From NCBI GenBank assembly GCA_905182065.1, contig CAJIZN010000001.1:434001-498000 (forward strand): a stretch of DNA of 64,000 nt, in the 5' to 3' direction. How positions within the stretch are numbered: the first letter of the stretch is position 1; each line of letters opens with the position of its first letter. Below the pieces are notes generated by a model. That model saw nothing but the letters and a program-made list of their open reading frames with translations, was not told where the DNA came from and ran no database searches. This DNA is from Candidatus Marisimplicoccus framensis (GTDB lineage: Bacteria; Bacteroidota; Bacteroidia; Flavobacteriales; Flavobacteriaceae). A program made the position numbers and the translations under genes. Positions 1-12,930 of this stretch are shown in pieces.

Positions 1-136
1 ATGTTGGTTTAAATGTTTCCCCAACTCTCATTGTTAAATTTTCTAGATTAGATTTAACAATTAATTCTTGCGAGTACATAGAGGTAGTGGTAAGAATAAG
101 AGCTGAAATAATAAGGTTTAATAGGGTTTTTTTCAT
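1..136 (-). CDS. N-terminal part of a secreted protein with signal peptide (truncated by window edge)
   Basis: Reverse strand translates from ATG at 136: MKKTLLNLIISALILTTTSMYSQELIVKSNLENLTMRVGETFKPT..., a typical signal peptide; runs off the left edge; not in the ORF track. Confidence 0.6.
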   Translation of the reverse strand, partial: MKKTLLNLIISALILTTTSMYSQELIVKSNLENLTMRVGETFKPT

Positions 137-183
137 AACTGTGATTTTTTGTGAGCTTTAAATATAAAAATTATCTGACAGAA

Positions 184-218
184 AATGACCTAGTCTCCTT
201 TAAGAAATCTAGGTCATT
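184..218 (-). terminator. Probable terminator downstream of katG
   Basis: Perfect 10-bp inverted repeat AATGACCTAG...CTAGGTCATT followed on the minus strand by TTTT. Confidence 0.5.
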
Positions 219-288
219 ATCTAAATTAACCAATTTGCATATGGAAATATGCTTAAATATTGGTTAGACCTGCAGCTTTAAAAAATGT

Positions 289-2478
<2,190 letters not shown>

Positions 2479-2627
2479 TTAATCTTTAAAATTATACTTT
2501 TTAAAAATTACTTACAAGTGCTTTCTTAGTATGTATTAGTTTTGGTTAATTACCATAGTTTTTCCTTATGCTTTTGATGTAGTTTGCTTGATACAAAAAT
2601 AATTAGCAGGCTCAGCTTTCAATTCGT

Positions 2628-2635
2628 TATCTTTG
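2628..2635 (+). promoter_or_regulatory. -7 element TATCTTTG upstream of the DEAD-box helicase
   Basis: Matches Bacteroidota TAnnTTTG; 35 nt before the likely ATG at 2671. Confidence 0.4.
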
Positions 2636-2670
2636 AAAAGTTTTGCCTCAAAAAAACACTAATACCCTCT

Positions 2671-3910
2671 ATGAAATTCTCTGATTTAGGATTAAACTCA
2701 ATTTTTGTAAAAGCTATTGAAGAAAAAGGTTATTCTGAACCTACCCCAATTCAAGCTAAAGCGATTCCAGAAATTTTAAAAGGGAAAGACATTCTTGCTT
2801 CTGCTCAAACTGGAACTGGAAAAACTGCAGGCTTTACTTTGCCTCTGTTACAGCGTCTTTCAAAACAAAAACACCATCCATCAAGATCTGTTAGAGCATT
2901 GATTCTTACTCCTACACGAGAATTAGCCTCTCAGGTATATGAAAATGTTCAAGAATATAGTTTGTTTTCAGACTTAAAGTCAACGGTTATTTTTGGAGGA
3001 GTTAACCAAAAACCTCAGGTTAAAAAAATCAATAAAGGCATTGATGTATTAGTTGCTACTCCTGGTAGGTTACTTGATTTATACAGACAAAAAGTTTTGT
3101 TTTTTGATAAAGTGGAAATATTGGTTCTTGATGAGGCAGATAGAATGTTAGACATGGGGTTTCATCGAGAAATTTCAAACATCATTAGCCTTCTACCCAA
3201 TGTTCGTCAAAACCTAATGTTTTCGGCAACATTTTCGAGAGAAATTAAAAGTTTAGCTCAGGGAATTCTTAATCACCCTGTACAGATAGACGTAAGCCCT
3301 GGAAATGCAACTGTAGAGGCTATCATTCAGAGTGTTTTTAAAGTTGATAGAGCGACGAAAATCAGAGCTACTAATCAAATTAATTATTGAAGGAGAATGG
3401 GAACAGGTTTTGGTTTTTACCAGAACCAAACACGGTGCAAATAATTTATGCAAAAAGATGATTAACTTTAGTATTAACGCAAAGGCTATTCATGGCAATA
3501 AGAGTCAAACTGCAAGAACAGCAGCATTAGCAGGATTCAAAGACGGGTCTGTAAATGTGTTGGTAGCCACAGATATCGCTGCACGTGGAATAGATATTCC
3601 TCTTCTTCCACATGTAGTTAATTTTGAATTACCCAATATTCCCGAAGATTATGTCCATCGTATTGGAAGAACTGGACGAGCAGGAAGCAACGGAGAGGCA
3701 ATATCATTAGTTTCTATTGATGAATACGCTTATTTAGAGGATATTGAAAAGTTAATTAAACTTAAAATTCCTTCATCTATAGCTGAAGGGTTTGAATTAG
3801 ACCCAAACATAGTTCCTGAGCAAGCTAAAAAGAAAAAAAACTCCAGTCAAAAAAACTCAAATAAACGATCTGGAAAATCAAGAAACAATAAGAGGCGTTT
3901 TAAAAGATAA
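2671..3910 (+). CDS. rhlE: DEAD-box RNA helicase, RhlE-like (one frameshift at about 3350-3360)
   Basis: [16 protein letters not shown]...[33 protein letters not shown], and [10 protein letters not shown] in the next frame; two overlapping ORFs (2584-3390, 3332-3910) form one protein. Confidence 0.92.
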
Positions 3911-3967
3911 ACTTCAACAATTTTGAATAAGATTCTCTTTTTACTCTTTGGAAGAAATAAATTAGAG

Positions 3968-3975
3968 TATTTTTG
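3968..3975 (+). promoter_or_regulatory. -7 element TATTTTTG of typA, with TTG 17 nt upstream
   Basis: TTG-N17-TATTTTTG, 17 nt before ATG 3993. Confidence 0.5.
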
Positions 3976-3992
3976 CCAGCTTTAGACAACCT

Positions 3993-5781
3993 ATGGATTC
4001 TATTCGAAATATTGCAATTATAGCCCACGTAGATCACGGTAAGACTACTTTAGTAGATAAAATTATTGATCATTGTAAGGTTCTTGATGATCGTAAAGAA
4101 AGAACGGAGTTGTTGCTTGACAATAATGATTTAGAACGTGAACGAGGAATAACTATCCTTTCAAAAAATGTTTCTGTTGTATATAAAGGTGTAAAAATTA
4201 ATGTTATTGATACGCCTGGCCACTCTGATTTTGGAGGTGAAGTAGAGAGGGTGTTGAAGATGGCTGATGGAGTTTTATTATTAGTTGACGCGTTTGAAGG
4301 TGCCATGCCTCAAACAAGATTTGTTTTAGGAAAAGCTGTTGAACTTGGGTTGAAGCCAATTGTTGTTGTTAATAAGGTTGATAAGGAAAACTGTACCCCT
4401 GACATTGTTCAAGAAGCAATATTTGATTTAATGTTTAGCTTAGATGCTAGTGAAGATCAATTGGATTTTGTTACTCTCTTTGGGTCATCCAAAGAAGGCT
4501 GGATGAGTCTAGATTGGAAAGAAAAAACAGATAACATTCAACCTCTTTTAGATGCTGTTGATTGAAGTAATTCCCGAAGCGCCCTATAATGTGGGTGACC
4601 CTCAAATGCAAATTACATCTTTAGATTATTCAAAGTTTGTAGGTAAAATTGCTATTGGAAGAATTTTTCGAGGGGATCTTCTAGAAGGAAAAGATTATAT
4701 ATTATGTAAGGCTGATGGCGTAAAAAAGAAAGTAAGAATAAAAGAACTCCATGTTTTTGAAGGGATGGGAAAGGTGCAAGTTAAAAAAGCAAGGTCTGGA
4801 GATATCTGCTCAATTGTTGGTATAGAAGATTTTGAAATTGGCGATACTATTGCAGATCTTGAATCTCCTGAAGAGCTTCCAAGAATTGCTATTGACAAGC
4901 CTACAATGAGCATGTTGTTTACAATAAACAACTCTCCTTTTTTTGGGAAAGAAGGTAAATATGTTACTTCAAGACATATAAGAGATAGGCTATACGCTGA
5001 ACTAGAAAGAAATTTAGCTCTAAAAGTTGACGACGGTCCAACCGAAGATAAGTTTAATGTATATGGAAGAGGAATTCTTCATTTATCTGTTCTAATTGAA
5101 ACAATGAGACGAGAAGGCTTTGAGCTTCAAGTTGGAAAACCACAGGTGATTTATAAAGAAATTGACGGGGTAAAATGTGAGCCTATGGAGTCACTTGTAA
5201 TTGATGTTCCTGATGAGTTTTCTGGAAAAGCCATTGAGCTTGTAAGTCAAAGAAAAGGTGATATGTTAGTTATGGAGCCTAAAGGGTCTTTACAACACCT
5301 TGAATTTGACATACCTTCAAGAGGGTTGATTGGATTAAGAAATAATATTTTAACAGCTACTGCTGGTAACGCTGTGATGACTCATCGATTTAGAGAGTAT
5401 GGGCCTATTAAGGGTAATATTCCTGAAAGAATGAAAGGTTCTTTAATTTCAATGGAAGCTGGGGTCGCAACAGCTTTCTCTATTAACAAGCTTCAAGACA
5501 GGGGTAGGTTTTTTATCTCTCCTGGTGCTGAAATATATAAAGGGCAGGTTATTGGGGAGAACACTCGAAACGATGATCTAAGTATTAATGTTATCAAAGG
5601 AAAGAAGCTTACTAACATGCGAACCCAAAGCACAGATGCTGCTGTTCAAATTGAACCAAAGATAGACTTCTCTCTAGAAGAAAGTATGGAGTTTATTCAA
5701 GTAGACGAATACTTAGAGGTTACACCTAGCTCATTACGTATGAGAAAGATTGGCTATGGTGAAAATAAAAGAGGCTATTAG
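3993..5781 (+). CDS. typA: Translational GTPase TypA/BipA (frameshift at about 4558)
   Basis: IAIIAHVDHGKTTLVD, RERGITI, DTPGHSDFGGEVER; C-terminal part continues in another frame (VIPEAPYNVGDPQMQ...). Confidence 0.95.
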
Positions 5782-5885
5782 TTAGTTTCTCTAATTCTTA
5801 TATTTTTAAAATAAGCCTTTCCTAGATGGTCTTGAAATTTATATTATAATAAATTTTATATCTTCCTATCTCTAAAACTTGATAA

Positions 5886-7425
5886 ATGAAAAACTCACTT
5901 TATATACTTCTCTTATTAGCAACTTTTTATGTTAAAGCTCAAGATGATATAATTAAAAATATTGTTGCTGAGGCTACAGATAATTCTCATCTTGAAATTC
6001 TCGCTCACGAATTATTGGATGTTGTTGGGCCTAGACTAACCGGAACACCTCAAATGAAAAACGCTGGTGATTGGGCGTTACAAAGATATGCAGGCTGGGG
6101 AATTGATGCTAGAATTCACGAGTTTGGAGAATGGCAAGGATGGGAAAGAGGTATTACACACGTAGATCTAGTCTCTCCCAGAACTAGAACTCTTTCTGGA
6201 ATGCAATTGGCTTACAGCCCTTCTACTTCAGAAAAAGGGAATAACAGCTGGATTAGCAATAATTCCTGAAGTAGAAAATAAAGAGGAGTTTAATACATGG
6301 TTAAAAACAATTAAGGGGAAGTTTGTTTTAACCAGCATGAACCAGGTAACTGGAAGGCCAGAATATAATTGGGAAAAATTTGCAACCCCAGAGTCTTTTG
6401 AAAAAATGAAAAAAGACAAAATTGAAGCCTCAAGAAAATGGAATGCCAATTATAGAAAAATGGGGGTTAATAGAAGAAACATAATAAAAACACTAGAAGA
6501 AGCAGGGGCTGCAGGAATTTTATCAAGTAATTGGGCAGGAGGATTTGGTGCAAATAGAATTTTTAGTGCTGGCACAAAAACAATTCCAAACATTGACTTA
6601 AGGCTGGAAGATTATTCTATGTTGTATAGAATGGTTAAAAGTGGTGCTGGTCCTGAAATAAGAGTTGTTTCGACATCAAAAGACCTAGGTGTTGTTCCTA
6701 CGTTTAACGCACTTGCTGAAATAAGAGGTGTGGAAAAGCCTGATGAATACGTGATTTTATCAGCTCACTTTGATTCCTGGGATGGTGCAACTGGAGCTAC
6801 AGATAATGGAACTGGAACTATAGTGATGATGGAGACCATGAGGATATTAAAGGCTATTTACCCAAACCCAAAAAGAACAATTCTGGTTGGTCACTGGGGA
6901 TTTGAAGAAGGCGGATTAAATGGCTCAAGAGCATTTGTTGAAGATTTTCCTGAAATCGTAGATAACACTCAAGCTCTTTTTAATCAAGACAACGGAACAG
7001 GTAGGGTTGTTAATATTAGTGGTCAAGGGTTTTTAAACTCTTATGAGTATGTTTCTAAATGGCTATTACCCGTCCCAGGTGAAATAAAAAAACATATTAA
7101 AACTGATTTTCCAGGAATGCCTGGCGGTGGTGGCAGCGACTATGCTTCATTTGTAGCGGCTGGAGTGCCTGCGTTTAGCCTATCCTCTCTTGATTGGTCA
7201 TACAGAGACTATACATGGCATACGAATATAGATACTTATGATAAAATAATTTTTGATGACGTTAGAAGCAATGTGATTTTAACCGCAATCCTTACCTATA
7301 TGGCTAGTGAAGATGAAAGCAAGGCGTCAAGAGAAAAAAGGATAATGCCTGTAAGTCCAAGAACTGGAAAACAAGCAATTTGGCCCAGGAAAAGAGCGCC
7401 CAAAAGAAAGGCTACGGATAATTAA
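5886..7425 (+). CDS. M28 family metallopeptidase, secreted (frameshift at about 6238)
   Basis: Signal peptide, then YVILSAHFDSWDGATGATDNGTGTIVMMETMRIL and FNQDNGTG; two ORFs join to one reading (SEKGITAGLAIIPEVENKEEF). Confidence 0.88.
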
Positions 7426-7433
7426 TTTATAGT

Positions 7434-7865
7434 ATGAGAAAACTTAAACTTCTCTTTTTAATATGCGCAATGTTAACTGTGCTTGGTGGTTATTCACAGT
7501 CTAAAAAAAATAGCTTCACCTTAAAGATAAAAGTAGCTAGCTTTAAAAACATAAAGGGTGTTTTACGTGTTTGTGTAACCGATCAAAAAGACAATTTCTT
7601 AAAATCATGCGCGTTCTCAAAAATAGTAGTTGTTGAAGATGAAGCGGTTTCCTTAAAAATAGAAAACATAGAAAAAGGAAATTATGCTGTTTCGGTGTAC
7701 CACGATGAAAATAATAACGACATTTTAGAGACAGCTGGATTATTTGGTATTCCGATTGAACCATATGGTTTTTCAAATAATCCGTCAATGACATTTGGTC
7801 CATCATTTAAAAAGAGTGTTTTTAAGATGACTTCCGACAAAGACATAAGCATCAAACTTAAATAG
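7434..7865 (+). CDS. DUF2141-like secreted protein
   Basis: Signal peptide; NYAVSVYHDENNNDILETAGLFGIPIEPYGFSNN is the typical DUF2141 core. Confidence 0.8.
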   Translation: MRKLKLLFLICAMLTVLGGYSQSKKNSFTLKIKVASFKNIKGVLRVCVTDQKDNFLKSCAFSKIVVVEDEAVSLKIENIEKGNYAVSVYHDENNNDILETAGLFGIPIEPYGFSNNPSMTFGPSFKKSVFKMTSDKDISIKLK

Positions 7866-7867
7866 TT

Positions 7868-9547
7868 TTACTTAACTTTTTTATACCCAGGACCTCTAAC
7901 TACCCTTCCTGGTAAGGCCCCTGTGTGGCTGCCGTTTTTGAGGACCTGCTCTCCATTTACAAAAACATGAATCATTCCTGTTGATAGCTGATGTGGTTCA
8001 GCAAAAGTAGCATGATCTTGAATTGTTTCAGGATTGAAGATGGCTAAGTCTGCGTAAAACCCTTCTGTTAGACTACCTCGTTTTTTGATTTTAAAATTAG
8101 TGGCCGGCAGTGAGGTTAATTTTCTAACAGCCTCTTCAATAGATATTATTTTTTCTTCTCTTACATACTTTCCTAACAATCTTGAGAAATTTCCATAAGC
8201 TCTAGGGTGTGTGCTTGAGTTTAAAAAAACTCCCTCTGGACTTAATGAACCTGCGTCTGAGCCAAAGCTCATATAGGGTAATGCTACTTGCTTTTTTATG
8301 TTTTCTTCTGACATTAAAAAGTAAACCGTTCCAACCCTACTCCCGTCTGCAACTACTAAATCCATTGCAGTTTCTTCTGGTGATTTACCATGTATTTCTG
8401 CAACCTCTGTCAAAGTTTTTCCCGTATAATGTCTTAGGCTATCGTTTTTAAACCCAACTAGCAATAAATTGTCTGGAGTTCCTGCAGCGTACATTAAGTT
8501 TTCCCACTTATCAGTTGGAGTAGTCATTTCTTTTAAAACCCTTCGACGTATGGCTGGGTCTTGTAGGCGTTCAGCCCATTTATCATAACCTCCTTCTTGA
8601 ACCCATGGTGGCATAGAGGCGTCTAGTCCTGTCGCTCCAGCTATATACGTATACATGTTTGTGGTTATGCTTAACCCTGCGACTCTTGCGGAGTCAATCT
8701 TTCTAATAACTTCATCGTATTTACTCCAATTTTCCTTACCACTCATCTTTAAGTGATAAATTTCCGCTCTAATATCTGCTTTATCTGCAATGGTTATCAA
8801 TTCATCGATACTTTGTAGCAACCTATTTCCTTCACTACGCATGTGTGAAATATAAAGGCCGTCATATTCTGACGCCACTTTTGACAACTCTATCAATTCC
8901 TCAGTGCTTGAATAGAAAGCGGGAGCGTAAATTAATGATGATCCTACACCTAGAGCACCATCTTCCATAGCCTCTCTAACCATTTGTTTCATCGAATTCA
9001 TTTCGTCAGTAGTTGGTGGCCTATTTTCATAGCCTATATGGTTAATTCTAACTGTAGTTGCTCCAATAAAAGAGGCAACGTTTGGTGAAATTCCACGACT
9101 TACTAATGATTGTAAATATTCATCAAGAGTGTTCCAATCTATTTCATATTTAATATCACCTTGTGCATTTGGAAGCTGTAGTTCGTTTTTAAGATTTTTG
9201 CTTAATGGCCCCATTGACCATCCTTCTCCAAAAACCTCCAACGTAACGCCCTGCATGATGTCACTTTTTGATCTCCCGTCTTGTATTAATGATTCTGTAG
9301 CCCAAGAAAGGGTGTTTATAAATCCTGGCGCTACTACCAAACCTGTAGCGTCTATCTCTAGTTTTCCCCTCGCAGTTAGATTTCCAACCGCTACTATCGT
9401 ATCAGCGTTAATAGCTACAGAGCCAACATAGGGAGGTGTTCCCGATCCATCTACGATTATTCCGTTTTTAATTAAAACATCATGCTTTTCCAAAGACGAG
9501 CAGCCAGCTATTAATAATGTTAGTGATAGAATTTTAAAAAGCTTCAT
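7868..9547 (-). CDS. N-acyl-D-amino-acid deacylase / D-aminoacylase family amidohydrolase lipoprotein
   Basis: Lipobox LIAGCSS; LIKNGIIVDGSGTPPYVGSVAINADTIVAVG; YISHMRSEGNRL; C-terminal ADLAIFNPETIQDHATF. Confidence 0.85.
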   Translation of the reverse strand: MKLFKILSLTLLIAGCSSLEKHDVLIKNGIIVDGSGTPPYVGSVAINADTIVAVGNLTARGKLEIDATGLVVAPGFINTLSWATESLIQDGRSKSDIMQGVTLEVFGEGWSMGPLSKNLKNELQLPNAQGDIKYEIDWNTLDEYLQSLVSRGISPNVASFIGATTVRINHIGYENRPPTTDEMNSMKQMVREAMEDGALGVGSSLIYAPAFYSSTEELIELSKVASEYDGLYISHMRSEGNRLLQSIDELITIADKADIRAEIYHLKMSGKENWSKYDEVIRKIDSARVAGLSITTNMYTYIAGATGLDASMPPWVQEGGYDKWAERLQDPAIRRRVLKEMTTPTDKWENLMYAAGTPDNLLLVGFKNDSLRHYTGKTLTEVAEIHGKSPEETAMDLVVADGSRVGTVYFLMSEENIKKQVALPYMSFGSDAGSLSPEGVFLNSSTHPRAYGNFSRLLGKYVREEKIISIEEAVRKLTSLPATNFKIKKRGSLTEGFYADLAIFNPETIQDHATFAEPHQLSTGMIHVFVNGEQVLKNGSHTGALPGRVVRGPGYKKVK

Positions 9548-9593
9548 ACTTTGTTTTTTTAATATATATTCATAATTTAAGGAAAATTAACTT

Positions 9594-10182
9594 ATGAAAA
9601 CAAACCGTGAATTAGTTGAAAAAACAAAACCTCTTTTAAAAGACTCATTTGTGGAAGTTTTTGCCTGTATTTTTTTAGCTTCTGCTTTTACCTCAAATAG
9701 TACTTTCTTTCGCTCCACAAAATGTTATTTTAAACATAGTGGTGACATGTGTGTCTGCATATATTCAGTTAGGATTAGCTGTATATTGTATTGGTCTTTA
9801 TAAAGGAGACGAGGTTAATTACTTAACAATATTCAGCCGCTTTAATGGCCTAAAGCCTATTGTTTTTATTCTTATTCTAGTGGTGGTAATTACGCTTGGC
9901 TTTATCTTGCTTATTGTCCCTGGTATAATTTTAGCTTTAATGTATTCACAGGTGTTCTTTATACTTGCTGATGATCCCGATGTAGGAGCAATAGAGGCTT
10001 TTAACAAGAGTGAAAAGATGATGAGGGGGAATAAGCTGCAACTGTTCATGCTTAATCTTGAAGCTGCACTTTATTTATTTGCAGGTGTTTTCACTTTATT
10101 TATTTGGTGGGCTTGGTTAGTGCCTAGATATTCGGTTGCACTGGCAGGGTTCTATGAAGAGTTAAAAAAAGAAAATAACTAA
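9594..10182 (+). CDS. Integral membrane protein (DUF975/YciC-like), frameshift at about 9700-9760
   Basis: Two overlapping ORFs; ILVVVITLGFILLIVPGIILALMYSQVFFILADDPDVGAIEAFNKSEKMMRGNK is typical of this family. Confidence 0.6.
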
Positions 10183-10191
10183 GGTTACTTT

Positions 10192-11733
10192 TTAATGAAA
10201 AATTAAATGTAGTAATAGCAAGCTAATTGCTAAGGACCAGCCCCAATTTCTAGTTCCTCTGTTTGCTGGCTCGAATAGCCCTAAAATAGAATTAAGTTTT
10301 CCTCTGCTTCCAGCTATTGTTATAGAAAGTCCTATAAAAATAACCCAAAAAGCTCTTACAAAATAGTTCATTTCTGGAAAGAAAATCTGTAGGGAGATAT
10401 TTATAGGAAGAGTTGCAATAAACGCAAATAAGACAATTTCTCGGCGGGGCTTTGACAAAATAACTGCACTACATATCAACACTACTATTCCACAGTTTAT
10501 ATAGTACCTCAAATTATTCAGGGTGTGAGTAAACGCTGAGTCTGGATCATCAAATTTTAAGTATAATAAAACCAGCCCCATTATCAGTGATGTGCCAAGA
10601 CTAAATAGAATTGCCTTTTGTCCAGCTTTTATTTTTTCTTGATCATTAGCTTTTTTGTTAATGTACTTTGAATAAATATCTGTTGACCACAAAGTTGCAA
10701 GTGAGTTAAATGTTGAATCAACTGTACTCATAAGCGAAGCAAATAGTCCACATAAAATAATGCCTTTTATTCCCACCGGTAGATAGGTGTTAACAATATA
10801 TGGAAAGGCCATGTCTGGCTCACCAAGACTATCGCCTAAAACTCCATAAAGTGCTATTCCAGGAATAATGATAATTACAGCCATCAAATATTTTATTAGA
10901 CCTCCTGCAAGCAACCCAGCTTGAGCATGTCCAACACTTTTTGCTGCAAGTGCTCTTTGCATTACTGTTTGATTGGCACACCAATAATTAATGTTTAACA
11001 AGAATAATCCGAATAAGTGTGTCCATGGAAGGGTTGGGTGGTCAGCGGGTAAATGTAAGTGCATTCTTTCAGGAGTTTTTATATACAGCTGCTCCCATCC
11101 CCCTAGCTGGTTTACTGCTGTCAAGCAAACAACAATTCCTCCAATTATTAATACGCTAAACTGAATAATATCTGTTTTAACAACTGCACTTAACCCTCCT
11201 AGATAAGTATATATAGCAGAAAAAACTCCTAGTATTAAAATCAACATTGCTATTCTAACTATTCGATCAGGATGTAATACTGAAAGCTGTTCTCCAAAGA
11301 CAAGGTCTGCAGCGTATGCCCCCCAAAAAAGAGCTGCGCCAATTGTAACTGTAGCAAATAAAGTAATATTTGCTATTGAATAAAACAGTGCTATTCGCTG
11401 ACCAAGTTTTTGAGCTATAAACTGTGTTATTGTTGTAATTTTTTGACGCAAAAAAAGCGGCACAAAAACAAACGCTCCAATCAATATTCCTTGCACAGCA
11501 TTAATTTCAAGATTAGCTTGTGCTAGTCCAAATAAATATGCAGACCCCATCATGCCCAGGAATTGATAACCCTGAATATTTGTTGCAATGGTTGAAAGAG
11601 CAACTGAGTACCAGGGAAGGTTTCTAGAGCTTAAAAAATACTCGTCTGCTGAGCTGTCTGCTTTTACTTTTCCTCGAAGAGCCACTACCATGATTATGAA
11701 AAAATAAAACAGAACAATTATAAAATCTAGCAT
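10192..11733 (-). CDS. Sodium:solute symporter family transporter
   Basis: 513 aa multi-TM; DEYFLSSRNLPWYSVALSTIATNIQGYQFLGMMGSAY and LFASLMSTVDSTFNSLATLWSTDIY. Confidence 0.88.
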   Translation of the reverse strand: MLDFIIVLFYFFIIMVVALRGKVKADSSADEYFLSSRNLPWYSVALSTIATNIQGYQFLGMMGSAYLFGLAQANLEINAVQGILIGAFVFVPLFLRQKITTITQFIAQKLGQRIALFYSIANITLFATVTIGAALFWGAYAADLVFGEQLSVLHPDRIVRIAMLILILGVFSAIYTYLGGLSAVVKTDIIQFSVLIIGGIVVCLTAVNQLGGWEQLYIKTPERMHLHLPADHPTLPWTHLFGLFLLNINYWCANQTVMQRALAAKSVGHAQAGLLAGGLIKYLMAVIIIIPGIALYGVLGDSLGEPDMAFPYIVNTYLPVGIKGIILCGLFASLMSTVDSTFNSLATLWSTDIYSKYINKKANDQEKIKAGQKAILFSLGTSLIMGLVLLYLKFDDPDSAFTHTLNNLRYYINCGIVVLICSAVILSKPRREIVLFAFIATLPINISLQIFFPEMNYFVRAFWVIFIGLSITIAGSRGKLNSILGLFEPANRGTRNWGWSLAISLLLLHLIFH

Positions 11734-11736
11734 ATC

Positions 11737-12892
11737 TTATTTTCTAACTCCATTACCTAGCGGACTATTTGGGGTTTTGTGAGGGCGTCTTCCTAAAACT
11801 TCTGGAAGTGATACTGTTTTAAGCCGAGGCAAAACATGTTTAGCAAACAGCTCGCACTCTTGTTGATGAGGATATCCAGATAATATAAATGATCGAATTC
11901 CCATTTCCATATATCGTTCAAGTTTTGCCAAGACTTGGTCTGGATCTCCAACAATGGCTGCCCCACATCCTGATCTTGCTAGCCCAATTCCTGTCCATAA
12001 ATGTGGCTCTACATAATGTTGATTGTCTGCCTCTTCTCTAAGCATAGCTTGACGTGCTACCCCTAAAGAGGCTGCGTCCTGTGCTCTGTTTCTGATATCT
12101 TTTCCTAAATCTAAATCTAATTTTGAAAGCAGGTTGTTTGCATAATCTCGGGCATCTTGCTCGGTCTCGCGAACTATAACATGTATACGCAGCCCAAACT
12201 GAACCGTTCGTTCATGCTCTGACAGCTTTATTTGTCATATTGTTCATTAGCTCTTGAAGTTTTTTCTCAGTTTCAGGCCACATTAAATAAACATCACAAT
12301 GCTCAGCGCATAAATCCACACCATCTGGAGAATACCCCCCAAAATAAAGAAGAGGTCCACCGTTTTGTTGATATGGTTTTACAGGATCTGTTGGTAAATT
12401 AAGTTGATAGTATTTTCCGTTAAACTCTATTCTGTCTTGTGTCCATGATTGTTTAAGAATTTCTATGACTTCTCGTGAGCGGGCATATCGTTCTGGAGAA
12501 GAAAGTTTTGTTCCTGGTAAGTCAGAAGATATTATGTTTACGTAAGCCTCCCTTTAAGCATATGGTCTAAAGTTGCAATGGTTCTGGCTAACATTGGTGG
12601 GTGTAACTCACCACATCGAACGGCTGCTAAGAAATTTATTTGCTCTGTGAGTGGAGCCATTCCTGCAACATATGAAAGCGTGTCTTGACCCACTTGGATA
12701 GGAAGAGGGGCAAAGAACATTTCTAAACCCTAATTCATCCGCTTTTTTTATAATTTTTGACGTGTTTTCCCAGCTACTTTTAAAGTCTGGGTTGCGGTTT
12801 CCTAAAAAATCGTCATCTCCATCACACAGTGGGGCAAACCAAGAAACTTCTGCGCCATCAATTTTCATTTGAAGGTTTTTTTTCATCACCAC
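11737..12892 (-). CDS. LLM-class flavin-dependent oxidoreductase, alkanesulfonate monooxygenase-like (several frameshifts)
   Basis: Fragments in order: [13 protein letters not shown]...[96 protein letters not shown]. Confidence 0.8.
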
Positions 12893-12930
12893 AAGTTATA
12901 AAATTGTTTTACTTGATGTTGCTAAAGAAG

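Noticed and set aside
3253-3453. Split ORFs taken as separate genes or pseudogenes (rhlE, typA, rnr, glnS, purD etc.)
   Set aside because: Adjacent-frame continuity of conserved domains shows single genes with indels
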